From Hydractinia symbiolongicarpus (taxonomy: Eukaryota > Cnidaria > Hydrozoa > Anthoathecata > Hydractiniidae): a DNA stretch of 64,000 nt. Within the stretch, counting starts at the first letter, position 1. Each line of letters begins with the position of its first letter. The stretch is taken from assembly GCF_029227915.1 (NCBI RefSeq), contig NC_079885.1, forward strand, positions 3,410,001-3,474,000, in the 5' to 3' direction. Under the pieces are notes generated by a model that did not search any database, had not been told where the DNA came from, and saw nothing but the letters and a program-made list of their open reading frames with translations. The position numbers were made by a program, and so were the translations under genes. Below are positions 9,801 through 24,224 of the stretch, piece by piece.

Positions 9801-12800
9801 CTAAAAGCGATACAACCTAGTATTATCAGAAAAAATATCCCTAAATACATGTGGGGACGAATATGTGACTCAACCGATGTAACTCAAACGGACTCATACC
9901 GTTAGAAATTCATTGAAACGTACCTTCTAAAACTGTCTCTATTTCTTCAGCGCGCGATAACGGCTAGGATTCGTCCCACAGTAAAGAATCGCTTATTTAT
10001 CTAAATTTTTAAATGAAGCGCTCCAAACAGCGACCAGTGTAATCGCTGAGTTGCGGCAATCGTGTCAAATTAAGAAGAATGATATTTCTTGGTTCCAATT
10101 GTCTCACTTATCACACTTATTAGGTCACAGTCAAAGATCAGTTCAATTAAGTGCCACAGTCAATCGTTTCACTGGTAAAAGCGATGCAACCTAGTATTAT
10201 CAGAAAAATATCCCTAAATACATGTGGGAACGAATATGTGACTCAACCGATGTAACTTAAACGGACTCATACCGTTAGAAACTCATTGAAACGTACCTTC
10301 TAAAACTGTCTCTATTTCTTCAGCACGCGATAACGGCTAGGATTCGTCCCACAGTAAAAAATGACTTATTTATCTAAATTTTTTAATTAAGCGCTCCAAA
10401 CAGCGACCAGTGTAATCGTTGAGTTGCGGCAATCATGTCAAATTAAGAAGAATGTCATTTCTTGGGGTCCATTTGGCTCACTTATCACATTTATAAGGTC
10501 ACAGTCCAAACTTACTTCAATTAAGTCCCAGAGTCAATCGTTTCACTGCTAAAAGCGATATAACGCAATAATATCGGAAAAATATCACTAAATACATGTT
10601 GGTACGAATATGTGACGCAACCGTTGTTACTCAAACGGATTGATACCGCCAAGAAATCAATGAAATGTAGTTTTTGAGAATGACTCTATTTTTTCAGCGC
10701 GTGCTAACGGTCAGGATTAGTCCCACAGTAAAAAAAAAACTTCTTTATCTAAACTTTAAATAAAGCGCTACCACAGTGCCCAGCGAAATCGGTAAATTCT
10801 AGCAATTATGGCAAATTAAGGAGAATGATATTTCTTAGGTCCAATTGTCTCATTTATCACATTTATGAGGTCAAAGTCCAAAATCAGTTCAATCAAGTCC
10901 CACAGTCAATCCTTTCACTGTTAAAAGCGATGCAACCTAGTAAAATCAGAAAAATATCGCTAAATACATGTTGGTACGAATATGTGACGCAACCGTTGTA
11001 ACTCAAACGGATTGATACCGCCGAGAAGTCAATGAAATGTAGTTTTTGAGAATGTCTCTTTTTCTTCAGCGCGTGCTAACGGTCAGGATTAGTCCCACAG
11101 TAAAAAAAGACTTATTTATCTAAACTTTAAATAAAGCGCTACCACAGTGCCCAGCGAAATCGGTAAATTCTAGCAATCATGTCAAATTAAGAAGAATGAT
11201 ATTTCTTGGGTCCAATTGTCTCATTTATCACATTTATGAGGTCAAAGTCCAAAATCAGTTCAATCAAGTCCCACAGTCAATCCTTTCACTGTTAAAAGAG
11301 ATGCAACCTAGTAAAATCAGAAAAATGTTGCTAAATACATGTTGGTACGAATATGTGACGCAACCGTTGTAATTGAAACGGACTGATACCGTTACAGAGT
11401 CAATGACATGTAGTTTTTAAAACGGTCTCTCTTTCTTCAGCGCGCACTAACGGCTAGGATTCGTCCTACAGAAAAAAATGACTTATTTATCTAAATTTTT
11501 AAATGAAGCGCTCCAAACAGCGCCCAGTGTAATCGCTGAGTTGCGGCAATCATGTCAAATTAAGAAGAATGTTATTTCTTGGGTTCCAGTTGGCTCACTT
11601 ATTACATTTATTAGGTCACAGTTCAAAGTTATTTCAATTAAGTCCCAGAGTCAATCGTTTCACTGTTAAAAACGATATAACTTAATAATATCGGAAAAAT
11701 ATCACTAAATACATGTTGGTACGAATATGTGACGCAACCGTTGTAACTCAAACGGATTTATTCCGCCAGAAATTCAATGAAATGTAGTCTTTGAAACTGT
11801 TCCTATTTATTCAGCGCGTGCTAACGGCCAGGATTGGTCCCACAGTAAAAAATGACTTATTTATCTAAATTTTTAAGTGAAGCCCTACCACAGCGCCCAG
11901 TGAAATCGGTAAATTCCAGCAATCATGTCAAATTAAGAAGAATGATATTTCTTGGGTCCAATTGTCTCACTTATCACATTTATAAGGTCACAGTCCAAAA
12001 TCAGTTCAATTAAGTACCACAGTCAATCGTTTCACTGTTAAAAGCGATACAACCTAGTGTTATCAGAAAAATATCCCGAAATACATGTGGGGACGAATAT
12101 GTGACGCAACCGTTGTAACTCAAACGGATTGATACCGCCGAGAAGTCAATGAAATGTAGTTTTTGAGAATGTCTCTTTTTCTTCAGCGCGTGCTAACGGT
12201 CAGGATTAGTCCCACAGTAAAAAAAGACTTATTTATCTAAACTTTAAATAAAGCGCTACCACAGTGCCCAGCGAAATCGGTAAATTCTAGCAATCATGTC
12301 AAATTAAGAAGAATGATATTTCTTGGGTCCAATTGTCTCATTTATCACATTTATGAGGTCAAAGTCCAAAATCAGTTCAATCAAGTCCCACAGTCAATCC
12401 TTTCACTGTTAAAAGAGATGCAACCTAGTAAAATCAGAAAAATGTTGCTAAATACATGTTGGTACGAATATGTGACGCAACCGTTGTAATTGAAACGGAC
12501 TGATACCGTTACAGAGTCAATGACATGTAGTTTTTAAAACGGTCTCTCTTTCTTCAGCGCGCACTAACGGCTAGGATTCGTCCTACAGAAAAAAATGACT
12601 TATTTATCTAAATTTTTAAATGAAGCGCTCCAAACAGCGCCCAGTGTAATCGCTGAGTTGCGGCAATCATGTCAAATTAAGAAGAATGTTATTTCTTGGG
12701 TTCCAGTTGGCTCACTTATTACATTTATTAGGTCACAGTTCAAAGTTATTTCAATTAAGTCCCAGAGTCAATCGTTTCACTGTTAAAAACGATATAACTT

Positions 12801-15800
12801 AATAATATCGGAAAAATATCACTAAATACATGTTGGTACGAATATGTGACGCAACCGTTGTAACTCAAACGGATTTATTCCGCCAGAAATTCAATGAAAT
12901 GTAGTCTTTGAAACTGTTCCTATTTATTCAGCGCGTGCTAACGGCCAGGATTGGTCCCACAGTAAAAAATGACTTATTTATCTAAATTTTTAAGTGAAGC
13001 CCTACCACAGCGCCCAGTGAAATCGGTAAATTCCAGCAATCATGTCAAATTAAGAAGAATGATATTTCTTGGGTCCAATTGTCTCACTTATCACATTTAT
13101 AAGGTCACAGTCCAAAATCAGTTCAATTAAGTACCACAGTCAATCGTTTCACTGTTAAAAGCGATACAACCTAGTGTTATCAGAAAAATATCGCTAAATA
13201 CATGTTGGTACGAATATGTGACGCAACCGTTGTAACTCAAACGGATTGATACCGCCGAGAAGTCAATGAAATGTAGTATTTGAGAATGTCTCTTTTTCTT
13301 CAGCGCGTGCTAACGGTCAGGATTAGTCCCACAGTAAAAAAAGACTTATTTATCTAAACTTTAAATAAAGCGCTACCACAGTGCCCAGCGAAATCGGTAA
13401 ATTCTAGCAATCATGTCAAATTAAGAAGAATGATATTTCTTGGGTCCAATTGTCTCATTTATCACATTTATGAGGTCAAAGTCCAAAATCAGTTCAATCA
13501 AGTCCCACAGTCAATCCTTTCACTGTTAAAAGCGATGCAACCTAGTAAAATCAGAAAAATGTTGCTAAATACATGTTGGTACGAATATGTGACGCAACCG
13601 TTGTAATTGAAACGGACTGATACCGTTACAGAGTCAATGACATGTAGTTTTTAAAACGGTCTCTCTTTCTTCAGCGCGCACTAACGGCTAGGATTCGTCC
13701 TACAGAAAAAAATGACTTATTTATCTAAATTTTTAAATGAAGCGCTCCAAACAGCGCCCAGTGTAATCGCTGAGTTGCGGCAATCATGTCAAATTAAGAA
13801 GAATGTTATTTCTTGGGTTCCAGTTGGCTCACTTATTACATTTATTAGGTCACAGTTCAAAGTTATTTCAATTAAGTCCCAGAGTCAATCGTTTCACTGT
13901 TAAAAACGATATAACTTAATAATATCGGAAAAATATCACTAAATACATGTTGGTACGAATATGTGACGCAACCGTTGTAACTCAAACGGATTTATTCCGC
14001 CAGAAATTCAATGAAATGTAGTCTTTGAAACTGTTCCTATTTATTCAGCGCGTGCTAACGGCCAGGATTGGTCCCACAGTAAAAAATGACTTATTTATCT
14101 AAATTTTTAAGTGAAGCCCTACCACAGCGCCCAGTGAAATCGGTAAACTCCAGCAATCATGTCAAATTAAGAAGAATGTTATTCCTTAGAGTCCAATTCG
14201 CTCATTTATCACATTTATAAGGCCACAGTACAGTATCACTTCAATTAAGTCCCACAGTCAATCGTTTCACTGTCAAAGGCAATACAACTTAGTAATGTCG
14301 GAAAAAAATCACTAAATACATGTTGGTACGAATACGTGAAGCAACCGCTGTAATTTAGGCGGATTGACACCGTTAGAAAGTCAATGAAATGTAGTTTTTG
14401 AAAATGTTTCTATTTCTTCAGCGCGCGCTAACAGCAAGGATTGGTCCCACCGTAAAAAATGACTTATTTATCTAAATTTTTAAGTGAAGCCCTACCACAG
14501 CGCCCAGTGAAATCGGTAAATTCCAGCAATCATGTCAAATTAAGAAGAATGATATTTCTTGGGTCCAATTGTCTCACTTATCACATTTATAAGGTCACAG
14601 TCCAAAATCAGTTCAATTAAGTACCACAGTCAATCGTTTCACTGTTAAAAGCGATACAACCTAGTGTTATCAGAAAAATATCCCGAAATACATGTGGGGA
14701 CGAATATGTGACTCAACCGTTGTAACTCAAACGGACTCACACCGTTAGAAATTAATTGAAATGTAGTTTTTAAAACTGTCTCTATTTCTTCAGTGCGCGA
14801 TAACGGCTAGGATTTGTCCCACAGTAAAAAATGACTTATTTATCTAAATTTTTTAATGAAACGCTCGAAACACCGCCCAGTGTAATCGCTGAGTTGCGGC
14901 AATCATTTCAAATTAAGAAGAATGATATTTCTTGGTTCCAATTGTCTCACTTATCACATTTATAAGGTCACAGTACAAAATCAGTTCAATTAAGTGCCAC
15001 AGTCAATCGTTTCACTGCTAAAAGCGATACAACCTAGTATTATCAGAAAAAATATCCCTAAATACATGTGGGGACGAATATGTGACTCAACCGATGTAAC
15101 TCAAACGGACTCATACCGTTAGAAATTCATTGAAACGTACCTTCTAAAACTGTCTCTATTTCTTCAGCGCGCGATAACGGCTAGGATTCGTCCCACAGTA
15201 AAGAATCGCTTATTTATCTAAATTTTTAAATGAAGCGCTCCAAACAGCGACCAGTGTAATCGCTGAGTTGCGGCAATCGTGTCAAATTAAGAAGAATGAT
15301 ATTTCTTGGTTCCAATTGTCTCACTTATCACACTTATTAGGTCACAGTCAAAGATCAGTTCAATTAAGTGCCACAGTCAATCGTTTCACTGGTAAAAGCG
15401 ATGCAACCTAGTATTATCAGAAAAATATCCCTAAATACATGTGGGAACGAATATGTGACTCAACCGATGTAACTTAAACGGACTCATACCGTTAGAAACT
15501 CATTGAAACGTACCTTCTAAAACTGTCTCTATTTCTTCAGCACGCGATAACGGCTAGGATTCGTCCCACAGTAAAAAATGACTTATTTATCTAAATTTTT
15601 TAATTAAGCGCTCCAAACAGCGACCAGTGTAATCGTTGAGTTGCGGCAATCATGTCAAATTAAGAAGAATGTCATTTCTTGGGGTCCATTTGGCTCACTT
15701 ATCACATTTATAAGGTCACAGTCCAAAGTTACTTCAATTAAGTCCCAGAGTCAATCGTTTCACTGCTAAAAGCGATATAACGCAATAATATCGGAAAAAT

Positions 15801-17800
15801 ATCACTAAATACATGTTGGTACGAATATGTGACGCAACCGTTGTTACTCAAACGGATTGATACCGCCAAGAAATCAATGAAATGTAGTTTTTGAGAATGA
15901 CTCTATTTTTTCAGCGCGTGCTAACGGTCAGGATTAGTCCCACAGTAAAAAAAAAACTTCTTTATCTAAACTTTAAATAAAGCGCTACCACAGTGCCCAG
16001 CGAAATCGGTAAATTCTAGCAATTATGGCAAATTAAGGAGAATGATATTTCTTAGGTCCAATTGTCTCATTTATCACATTTATGAGGTCAAAGTCCAAAA
16101 TCAGTTCAATCAAGTCCCACAGTCAATCCTTTCACTGTTAAAAGCGATGCAACCTAGTAAAATCAGAAAAATATCGCTAAATACATGTTGGTACGAATAT
16201 GTGACGCAACCGTTGTAACTCAAACGGATTGATACCGCCGAGAAGTCAATGAAATGTAGTTTTTGAGAATGTCTCTTTTTCTTCAGCGCGTGCTAACGGT
16301 CAGGATTAGTCCCACAGTAAAAAAAGACTTATTTATCTAAACTTTAAATAAAGCGCTACCACAGTGCCCAGCGAAATCGGTAAATTCTAGCAATCATGTC
16401 AAATTAAGAAGAATGATATTTCTTGGGTCCAATTGTCTCATTTATCACATTTATGAGGTCAAAGTCCAAAATCAGTTCAATCAAGTCCCACAGTCAATCC
16501 TTTCACTGTTAAAAGAGATGCAACCTAGTAAAATCAGAAAAATGTTGCTAAATACATGTTGGTACGAATATGTGACGCAACCGTTGTAATTGAAACGGAC
16601 TGATACCGTTACAGAGTCAATGACATGTAGTTTTTAAAACGGTCTCTCTTTCTTCAGCGCGCACTAACGGCTAGGATTCGTCCTACAGAAAAAAATGACT
16701 TATTTATCTAAATTTTTAAATGAAGCGCTCCAAACAGCGCCCAGTGTAATCGCTGAGTTGCGGCAATCATGTCAAATTAAGAAGAATGTTATTTCTTGGG
16801 TTCCAGTTGGCTCACTTATTACATTTATTAGGTCACAGTTCAAAGTTATTTCAATTAAGTCCCAGAGTCAATCGTTTCACTGTTAAAAACGATATAACTT
16901 AATAATATCGGAAAAATATCACTAAATACATGTTGGTACGAATATGTGACGCAACCGTTGTAACTCAAACGGATTTATTCCGCCAGAAATTCAATGAAAT
17001 GTAGTCTTTGAAACTGTTCCTATTTATTCAGCGCGTGCTAACGGCCAGGATTGGTCCCACAGTAAAAAATGACTTATTTATCTAAATTTTTAAGTGAAGC
17101 CCTACCACAGCGCCCAGTGAAATCGGTAAATTCCAGCAATCATGTCAAATTAAGAAGAATGATATTTCTTGGGTCCAATTGTCTCACTTATCACATTTAT
17201 AAGGTCACAGTCCAAAATCAGTTCAATTAAGTACCACAGTCAATCGTTTCACTGTTAAAAGCGATACAACCTAGTGTTATCAGAAAAATATCCCGAAATA
17301 CATGTGGGGACGAATATGTGACTCAACCGTTGTAACTCAAACGGACTCACACCGTTAGAAATTAATTGAAATGTAGTTTTTAAAACTGTCTCTATTTCTT
17401 CAGTGCGCGATAACGGCTGGGATTTGTCCCACAGTAAAAAATGACTTATTTATCTAAATTTTTTAATGAAACGCTCGAAACACCGCCCAGTGTAATCGCT
17501 GAGTTGCGGCAATCATTTCAAATTAAGAAGAATGATATTTCTTGGTTCCAATTGTCTCACTTATCACATTTATAAGGTCACAGTCCAAAATCAGTTCAAT
17601 TAAGTGCCACAGTCAATCGTTTCACTGCTAAAAGCGATACAACCTAGTATTATCAGAAAAAATATCCCTAAATACATGTGGGGACGAATATGTGACTCAA
17701 CCGATGTAACTCAAACGGACTCATACTATAGAAATTCATTGAAACGTACCTTCTAAAACTGTCTCTATTTCTTCAGCACGCGATAACGGCTAGGATTCGT
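6900..17800. repeat. HOR domain: 8-mer (2983 bp), with 3-mer and 14-mer periods
   Basis: Within this domain the same monomer variants return at exact offsets. Homologous points at 7378 and 10361, 8495 and 11478, and 13712 and 16695 are 2983 bp apart (8 monomers). The variant with AAACTCCAGC recurs at 8931 and 14148, 5217 bp apart (14 monomers). 5217 equals 2983 plus twice 1117, so the 14-mer is an 8-mer into which two 3-mer units were added. Sequence is near-identical between copies. Limits are approximate because divergence sets in gradually near 6.8 and 17.8 kb. Confidence 0.9.
10986..13219. repeat. Two tandem 3-mer HOR units, 1117 bp each
   Basis: The junction variant GATACCGCCGAGAAG follows GACGCAACCGTTGTAACTC at 10986, 12103 and about 13220, a 1117-bp period. 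At about 12100 a monomer with GTGTTATCAG switches into the monomer that normally lies earlier in the 8-mer, so a five-monomer stretch was skipped. This is what in-register unequal exchange between monomers would leave. A third copy begins at 13220 and merges back into the 8-mer at about 14145. Confidence 0.88.
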
Positions 17801-20800
17801 CCCACAGTAAAAAATCACTTATTTATCTAAATTTTTAAATGAAGCGCTCCAAACAGCGACCAGTGTAATCGCTGAGTTGTAGCAATCATGTCAAATTAAG
17901 AAGAATGATATTTCTTGGGTCCAATTGTCCTATTTTTCACATTTATGAGGTCAAAGTCCAAAATCAGTTCAATCAAGTCCCACAGTCAATCCTTTCACTG
18001 TTAAAAGCGATGCAACCTAGTAAAATCAGAAAAATATCGCTAAATACATGTTGGTACGAATATGTGTCGCAGCCGTTGTAACTCAAACGGATTGATACCG
18101 CCAAGAAGTCAATGAAATGTAGTTTTTGAGAATGTCTCTATTTCTTCAGCGCGTGTTAACGGTCAGGATTAGTCCCACAGTAAAAAAAGACTTTATTATC
18201 TAAATTTTAAATAAAGCGCTACCATAGGGCCGAGTGTAATCGCTGAATTCCAGCAATCATGTCAAATTAAGAAGAATGTTATTCCTTGGAGTCCAATTGG
18301 CTCATTTATCATATTTACAAGGTCACAGTACAGAATCTTTTCAATTAAGTCCCAGAGTCAATCGTTTCACTGTTAAAAGCGATATAACTTAATAATATCG
18401 GAACAATATCACTAAATACATGTTGGTACGAATATGTGACGCAACCGTTGTAACTCAAACGGATTTATTCCGCCAGAAATTCAATGAAATGTAGTTCTTG
18501 AAAATGTTTCTATTTCTTCAGCGCGCGCTAACGGCTAGGATTAGTCCCACAGTAAAAAAAGACTTATTTATCTAAATTTTAAATAAAGCGCTACCACAGT
18601 GCCCAGTGAAATCGGTAAATTGTAGCAATCATGTCAAATTAAGAAGAATGATATTTCTTGGGTCCAATTGTCTCATTTATCACATTTATGAGGTCAAAGT
18701 CCAAAATCAGTTCAATCAAGTCCCACAGTCAATCCTTTCACTGTTAAAAGCGATGCAACCTAGTAAAATCAGAAAAATATCGCTAAATATATGTTGGTAC
18801 GAATATGTGACGCAACCGTTGTAATTGAAACGGACTGATACCGTTACAGAGTCAATGAGATGTAGTTTTTAAAACTGTCTCTCTTTCTTCAGCGTGGGCT
18901 AACAGCTATGATTCGTCCCACAAAAAAACTGACTAATTTATCTAAATTTTTAAATAAAGCGCAACCATAGGGCCGAGTGTAATCGCTGAATTCCAGCAAT
19001 CATGTCAAATTAAGAAGAATGTTATTCCTTGGAGTCCAATTGGCTCATTTATCATATTTATAAGGTCACAGTACAGAATCTTTTCAATTAAGTCCCAGAG
19101 TCAATCGTTTCACTGTTAAAAGCGATATAACTTATTAATATCGGAACAATATCACTAAATACATGTTGGTACGAATATGTGACGCAACCGTTGTAACTCA
19201 AACGGATTTATTCCGCCAGAAATTCAATGAAATGTAGTTTTTGAAAATGTTTCTATTTCTTCAGCGCGCCCTAACGTCTAGGATTGGTCCCACAGTACAA
19301 AATGACTTATTTTGAATAAATATTTAAGTGAAGCGCTACCATAGCCGAGTGTAATCGCTTATTTCCAGCAATCATGTCAAATTAAGAAGAATGTTATTCC
19401 TTAGAGTCCAATTCGCTCATTTATCACATTTATAAGGCCACAGTACAGTATCACTTCAATTAAGTCCCACAGTCAATCGTTTCACTGTCAAAAGCAATAC
19501 AACTTACTAATGTCGGAAAAAAATCACTAAATACATGTTGGTACGAATACGTGAAGCAACCGTTGTAACTTAGGCGGATTGACACCGTTAGAAAGTCAAT
19601 GAAATGTAGTTCTTGAAAATGTTTCTATTTCTTCAGCGCGCGCTAACGGTTAGGATTGGTCAAACAGTAAAAAATGACTTTTTTATCTAAACTTTTAAAT
19701 AAAGCGCTACCACAGCGCCCAGCGAAATTGGTAAATTCCAACAATCATGTCAAATTAAGAAGAATGTTATTTCTTGGGTCCAATGGTCTCATTTATCACA
19801 TTTTTGAGGTCAAAGTCCAAAATCAGTTCAATTAAATCCCACAGTCAATTCTTTCACTGTTAAAAAAGATGCAACCTAGTAAAATCAAAAAATATCGCTA
19901 AATACATGATGGTACGAATATGTGACGCAACCGGTCTAATTGAAACGGACTGATAACGTTAGAGAGTTAATTAAATGCAGTTTATAAAACTGTATCTCTT
20001 CCTTCAGCGCGGGCTAACAGCTAGGATTGGTCCCACCGTAAAAAATGACTTATTTATCTAAATTTTTAAGTGAAGCCCTACCACAGCGCCCAGTGAAATC
20101 GGTAAATTCCAGCAATCATGTCAAATTAAGAAGAGTGATATTTCTTGAGTCCAATTGTCTCACTTATCACATTTATAAGGTCACAGTCCAAAATCAGTTC
20201 AATTAAGTACCACAGTCAATCGTTTCACTGTTAAAAGCGATACAACCTAGTGTTATCAGAAAAATATCCCTAAATACATGTGGGGACGAATATGTGACTC
20301 AACCGTTGTAACTCAAACGGACTCACACCGTTAGAAATTAATTGAAATGTAGTTTTTAAAACTGTCTCTATTTCTTCAGCGCGCGATAACGGCTAGGATT
20401 TGTCCCACAGTAAAAAATGACTTATTTATCTAAATTTTTAAATGAAGCGCTCCAAACAGCGCCCAGTGTAATCTCTGAGTTGCGGCAATCATTTCAAATT
20501 AAGAAGAATGATATTTCTTGGTTCCAATTGTCTCAGTTATCACATTTATAAGGTCACAGTCCAAAATCAGTTCAATTAAGTGCCACAGTCAATCGTTTCA
20601 CTGCCAAAAGCGATACAACCTAGTATGATCAGAAAAAATATCCCTAAATACATGTGGGGACGAATATGTGACTCAACCGATGTAACTCAAACGGACTCAT
20701 ACTGTAGAAATTCATTGAAACGTACCTTCTAAAACTGTCTCTATTTCTTCAGCACGCGATAACGGCTAGGATTCGTCCCACAGTAAACAGTCACTTATTT

Positions 20801-23800
20801 ATCTAAATTTTTAAATGAAGCGCACCAAACAGCGACCAGTGTAATCGCTGAGTTGCGGCAATCATGTCAAATTAAGAAGAATGTCATTTCTTGGGGTCCA
20901 GATGGCTCACTTATCACATTTATAAGGTCACAGTCCAAAGTTACTTCAATTAAGTCCCAGAGTCAGTCGTTTCAATGTTAAAGGCGATATAACTCAATAA
21001 TATCGGAAGAATATCAATAAATACATGTTGGTACGAATATGTGACGCAACCGTTGTAACTCAAACGGATTGATACCGCCAAGAAGTCAATGAAATGTAGT
21101 TTTTGAGAATGTCTCTATTTCTTCAGCGCGTGCTAAGGTCAGGATTAGTCCCACAGTAAAAAAAGACTTTATTATCTAAATTTTAAATAAAGCGCTACCA
21201 TAGGGCCGAGTGTAATCGCTGAATTCCAGCAATCATGTCAAATTAAGAAGAATGTTATTCCTTGGAGTCCAATTGGCTCATTTATCATATTTATAAGGTC
21301 AAAGTACAGAATCTTTTCAATTAAGTCCCAGAGTCAATCGTTTCACTGTTAAAAGCGATATAACTTAATAATATCGGAACAATATCACTAAATACATGTT
21401 GGTACGAATATGTGACGCAACCGTTGTAACTCAAACGGATTTATACCGCCAGAAATTCAATGAAATGTAGTTTTTGAAAATGTTTCTATTTCTTCAGCGC
21501 GCGCTAACGGCTAGGATTGGTCCCACAGTACAAAATGACTTTTTTATCTAAACTTTTAAATAAAGCACTACCACAGCGCCCAGCGATATCGGTAAATTCC
21601 AACAATCATGTCAAATTAAGAAGAATGTTATTTCTTGGGTCCAATTGTCTCATTTATCACATTTTTGAGGTCAAAGTCCAAAATCAGTTCAATTAAGTCC
21701 CACAGTCAATCCTTTCACTGTTAAAAAAGATGCAACCTAGTAAAATCAGAAAAATATCGCTAAATACATGTTGGTACGAATATGTGACGCAACCGTTGTA
21801 ACTCAAACGGATTGATACCGCCAAGAAGTCAATGAAATGTAGTTTTTGAGAATGCCTCTATTTCTTCAGCGCGCGCTAACGGTTAGGATTGGTCCCACAG
21901 TAAAAAATGACTTTTTTATCTGAACTTTTAAATAAAGCGCTACCACAGCGCCCAGCGAAATTGGTAAATTCCAACAATCATGTCAAATTAAGAAGAATGT
22001 TATTTCTTGGGTCCAATTGTCTCATTTATCACATTTTTGAGGTCAAAGTCCAAAATCAGTTCAATTAAATCCCACAGTCAATTCTTTCACTGTTAAAAAA
22101 GATGCAACCTAGTAAAATCAAAAAATATCGCTAAATACATGATGGTACGAATATGTGACGCAACCTGTCTAATTGAAACGGTCTGATAACGTTAGAGAGT
22201 TAATTAAATGCAGTTTATAAAACTGTATCTCTTCCTTCAGCGCGGGCTAACAGCTAGGATTGGTCCCACCGTAAAAAATGACTTATTTATCTAAATTTTT
22301 AAGTGAAGCCCTACCACAGCGCCCAGTGAAATCGGTAAATTCCAGCAATCATGTCAAATTAAGAAGAATGATATTTCTTGGGTCCAATTGTCTCACTTAT
22401 CACATTTATAAGGTCACAGTCCAAAATCAGTTCAATTAAGTACCACAGTCAATCGTTTCACTGTTAAAAGCGATACAACCTAGTGTTATCAGAAAAATAT
22501 CCCTAAATACATGTGGGGACGAATATGTGACTCAACCGTTGTAACTCAAACGGACTCACACCGTTAGAAATTAATTGAAATGTAGTTTTTAAAACTGTCT
22601 CTCTTTCTTCAGCGCGCGATAACGGCTAGGATTTGTCCCACAGTAAAAAATGACTTATTTATCTAAATTTTTAAATGAAGCGCTCCAAACAGCGCCCAGT
22701 GTAATCGCTGAGTTGCGGCAATCATGTCAAATTAAGAAGAATGATATTTCTTGGTTCCAATTGTCTCACTTATCACATTTATAAGGTCACAGTCCAAAAT
22801 CAGTTCAATTAAGTGCCACAGTCAATCGTTTCACTGCCAAAAGCGATACAACCTAGTATTATCAGAAAAAATATCCCTAAATACATGTGGGGACGAATAT
22901 GTGACTCAACCGATGTAACTCAAACGGACTCATACTGTAGAAATTCATTGAAACGTACCTTCTAAAACTGTCTCTATTTCTTCAGCACGCGATAACGGCT
23001 AGGATTCGTCCCACAGTAAAAAGTCACTTATTTATCTAAATTTTTAAATGAAGCGCACCAAACAGCGACCAGTGTAATCGCTGAGTTGCGGCAATCATGT
23101 CAAATTAAGAAGAATGTCATTTCTTGGGGTCCAGATGGCTCACTTATCACATTTATAAGGTCACAGTCCAAAGTTACTTCAATTAAGTCCCAGAGTCAGT
23201 CGTTTCAATGTTAAAGGCGATATAACTCAATAATATCGGAAGAATATCACTAAATACATGTTGGTACGAATATGTGACGCAACCGTTGTAACTCAAACGG
23301 ATTGATACCGTTAGAGAGTCAATGAAATGTAGTTTTTAAAACTGTTTCTCTTTCTTCAGCGCGGGCTAACGGCTAGGATTAGTCCCACAGTAAAAAAAGA
23401 CTTATTTATCTAAATTTTAAATAAAGCGCTACCACAGTGCCCAGCGAAATCGGTAAATTGTAGCAATCATGTCAAATTAAGAAGAATGATATTTCTTTGG
23501 TCCAATTGTCTCATTTATCACATTTATGAGATCAAAGTCCAAAATCAGTTCAATCAAGTCCCACAGTCAATCCTTTAACTGTTAAAAGCGATGCAACCTA
23601 GTAAAATCAGAAAAATATCGCTAAATACATGTTGGTACGAATATGTGACGCAACCGTTGTAATTGAAACGGACTGATACCGTTCCAGAGTCAATGAGATG
23701 TAGTTTTTAAAACTGTCTCTCTTTCTTCAGCGTGCGCTAACAGCTATGATTCGTCCCACAAAAAAAACTGACTAATTTATCTAAATTTTTAAATAAAGCG

Positions 23801-24224
23801 CAACCATAGGGCCGAGTGTAATCGCTGAATTTCAGCAATCATGTCAAATTAAGAAGAATGTTATTCTTTGGAGTCCAATTGGCTCATTTATCATATTTAT
23901 AAGGTCACAGTACAGAATCTTTTCAATTAAGTCCCAGAGTCAATCGTTTCACTGTTAAAAGCGATATAACTTAATAATATCGGAACAATATCACTAAATA
24001 CATGTTGGTACGAATATGTGACGCAACCGTTGTAACTCAAACGGATTTATTCCGCCAGAAATTCAATGAAATGTAGTTTTTGAAAATGTTTCTATTTCTT
24101 CAGCGCGCGCTAACGCCTAGGATTGGTCCCACAGTACAAAATGACTTATTTTGAATAAATTTTTAAGTGAAGCGCTACCATAGCCGAGTGTAATCGCTTA
24201 TTTCCAGCAATCATGACAAATTAA
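17800..24224. repeat. Satellite sub-domain of mixed monomer order
   Basis: Ordinary 372-bp monomers in a different variant order. Blocks are shared with later parts of the window (for example the AACTTAGGCGG and AACCGGTCTAATTG monomers, also seen near 28-30 kb, 41 kb and 52 kb). Two similar runs of several monomers occur at about 19.7-21.9 kb and 21.9-24.2 kb. No gene or insertion seen. Confidence 0.8.
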
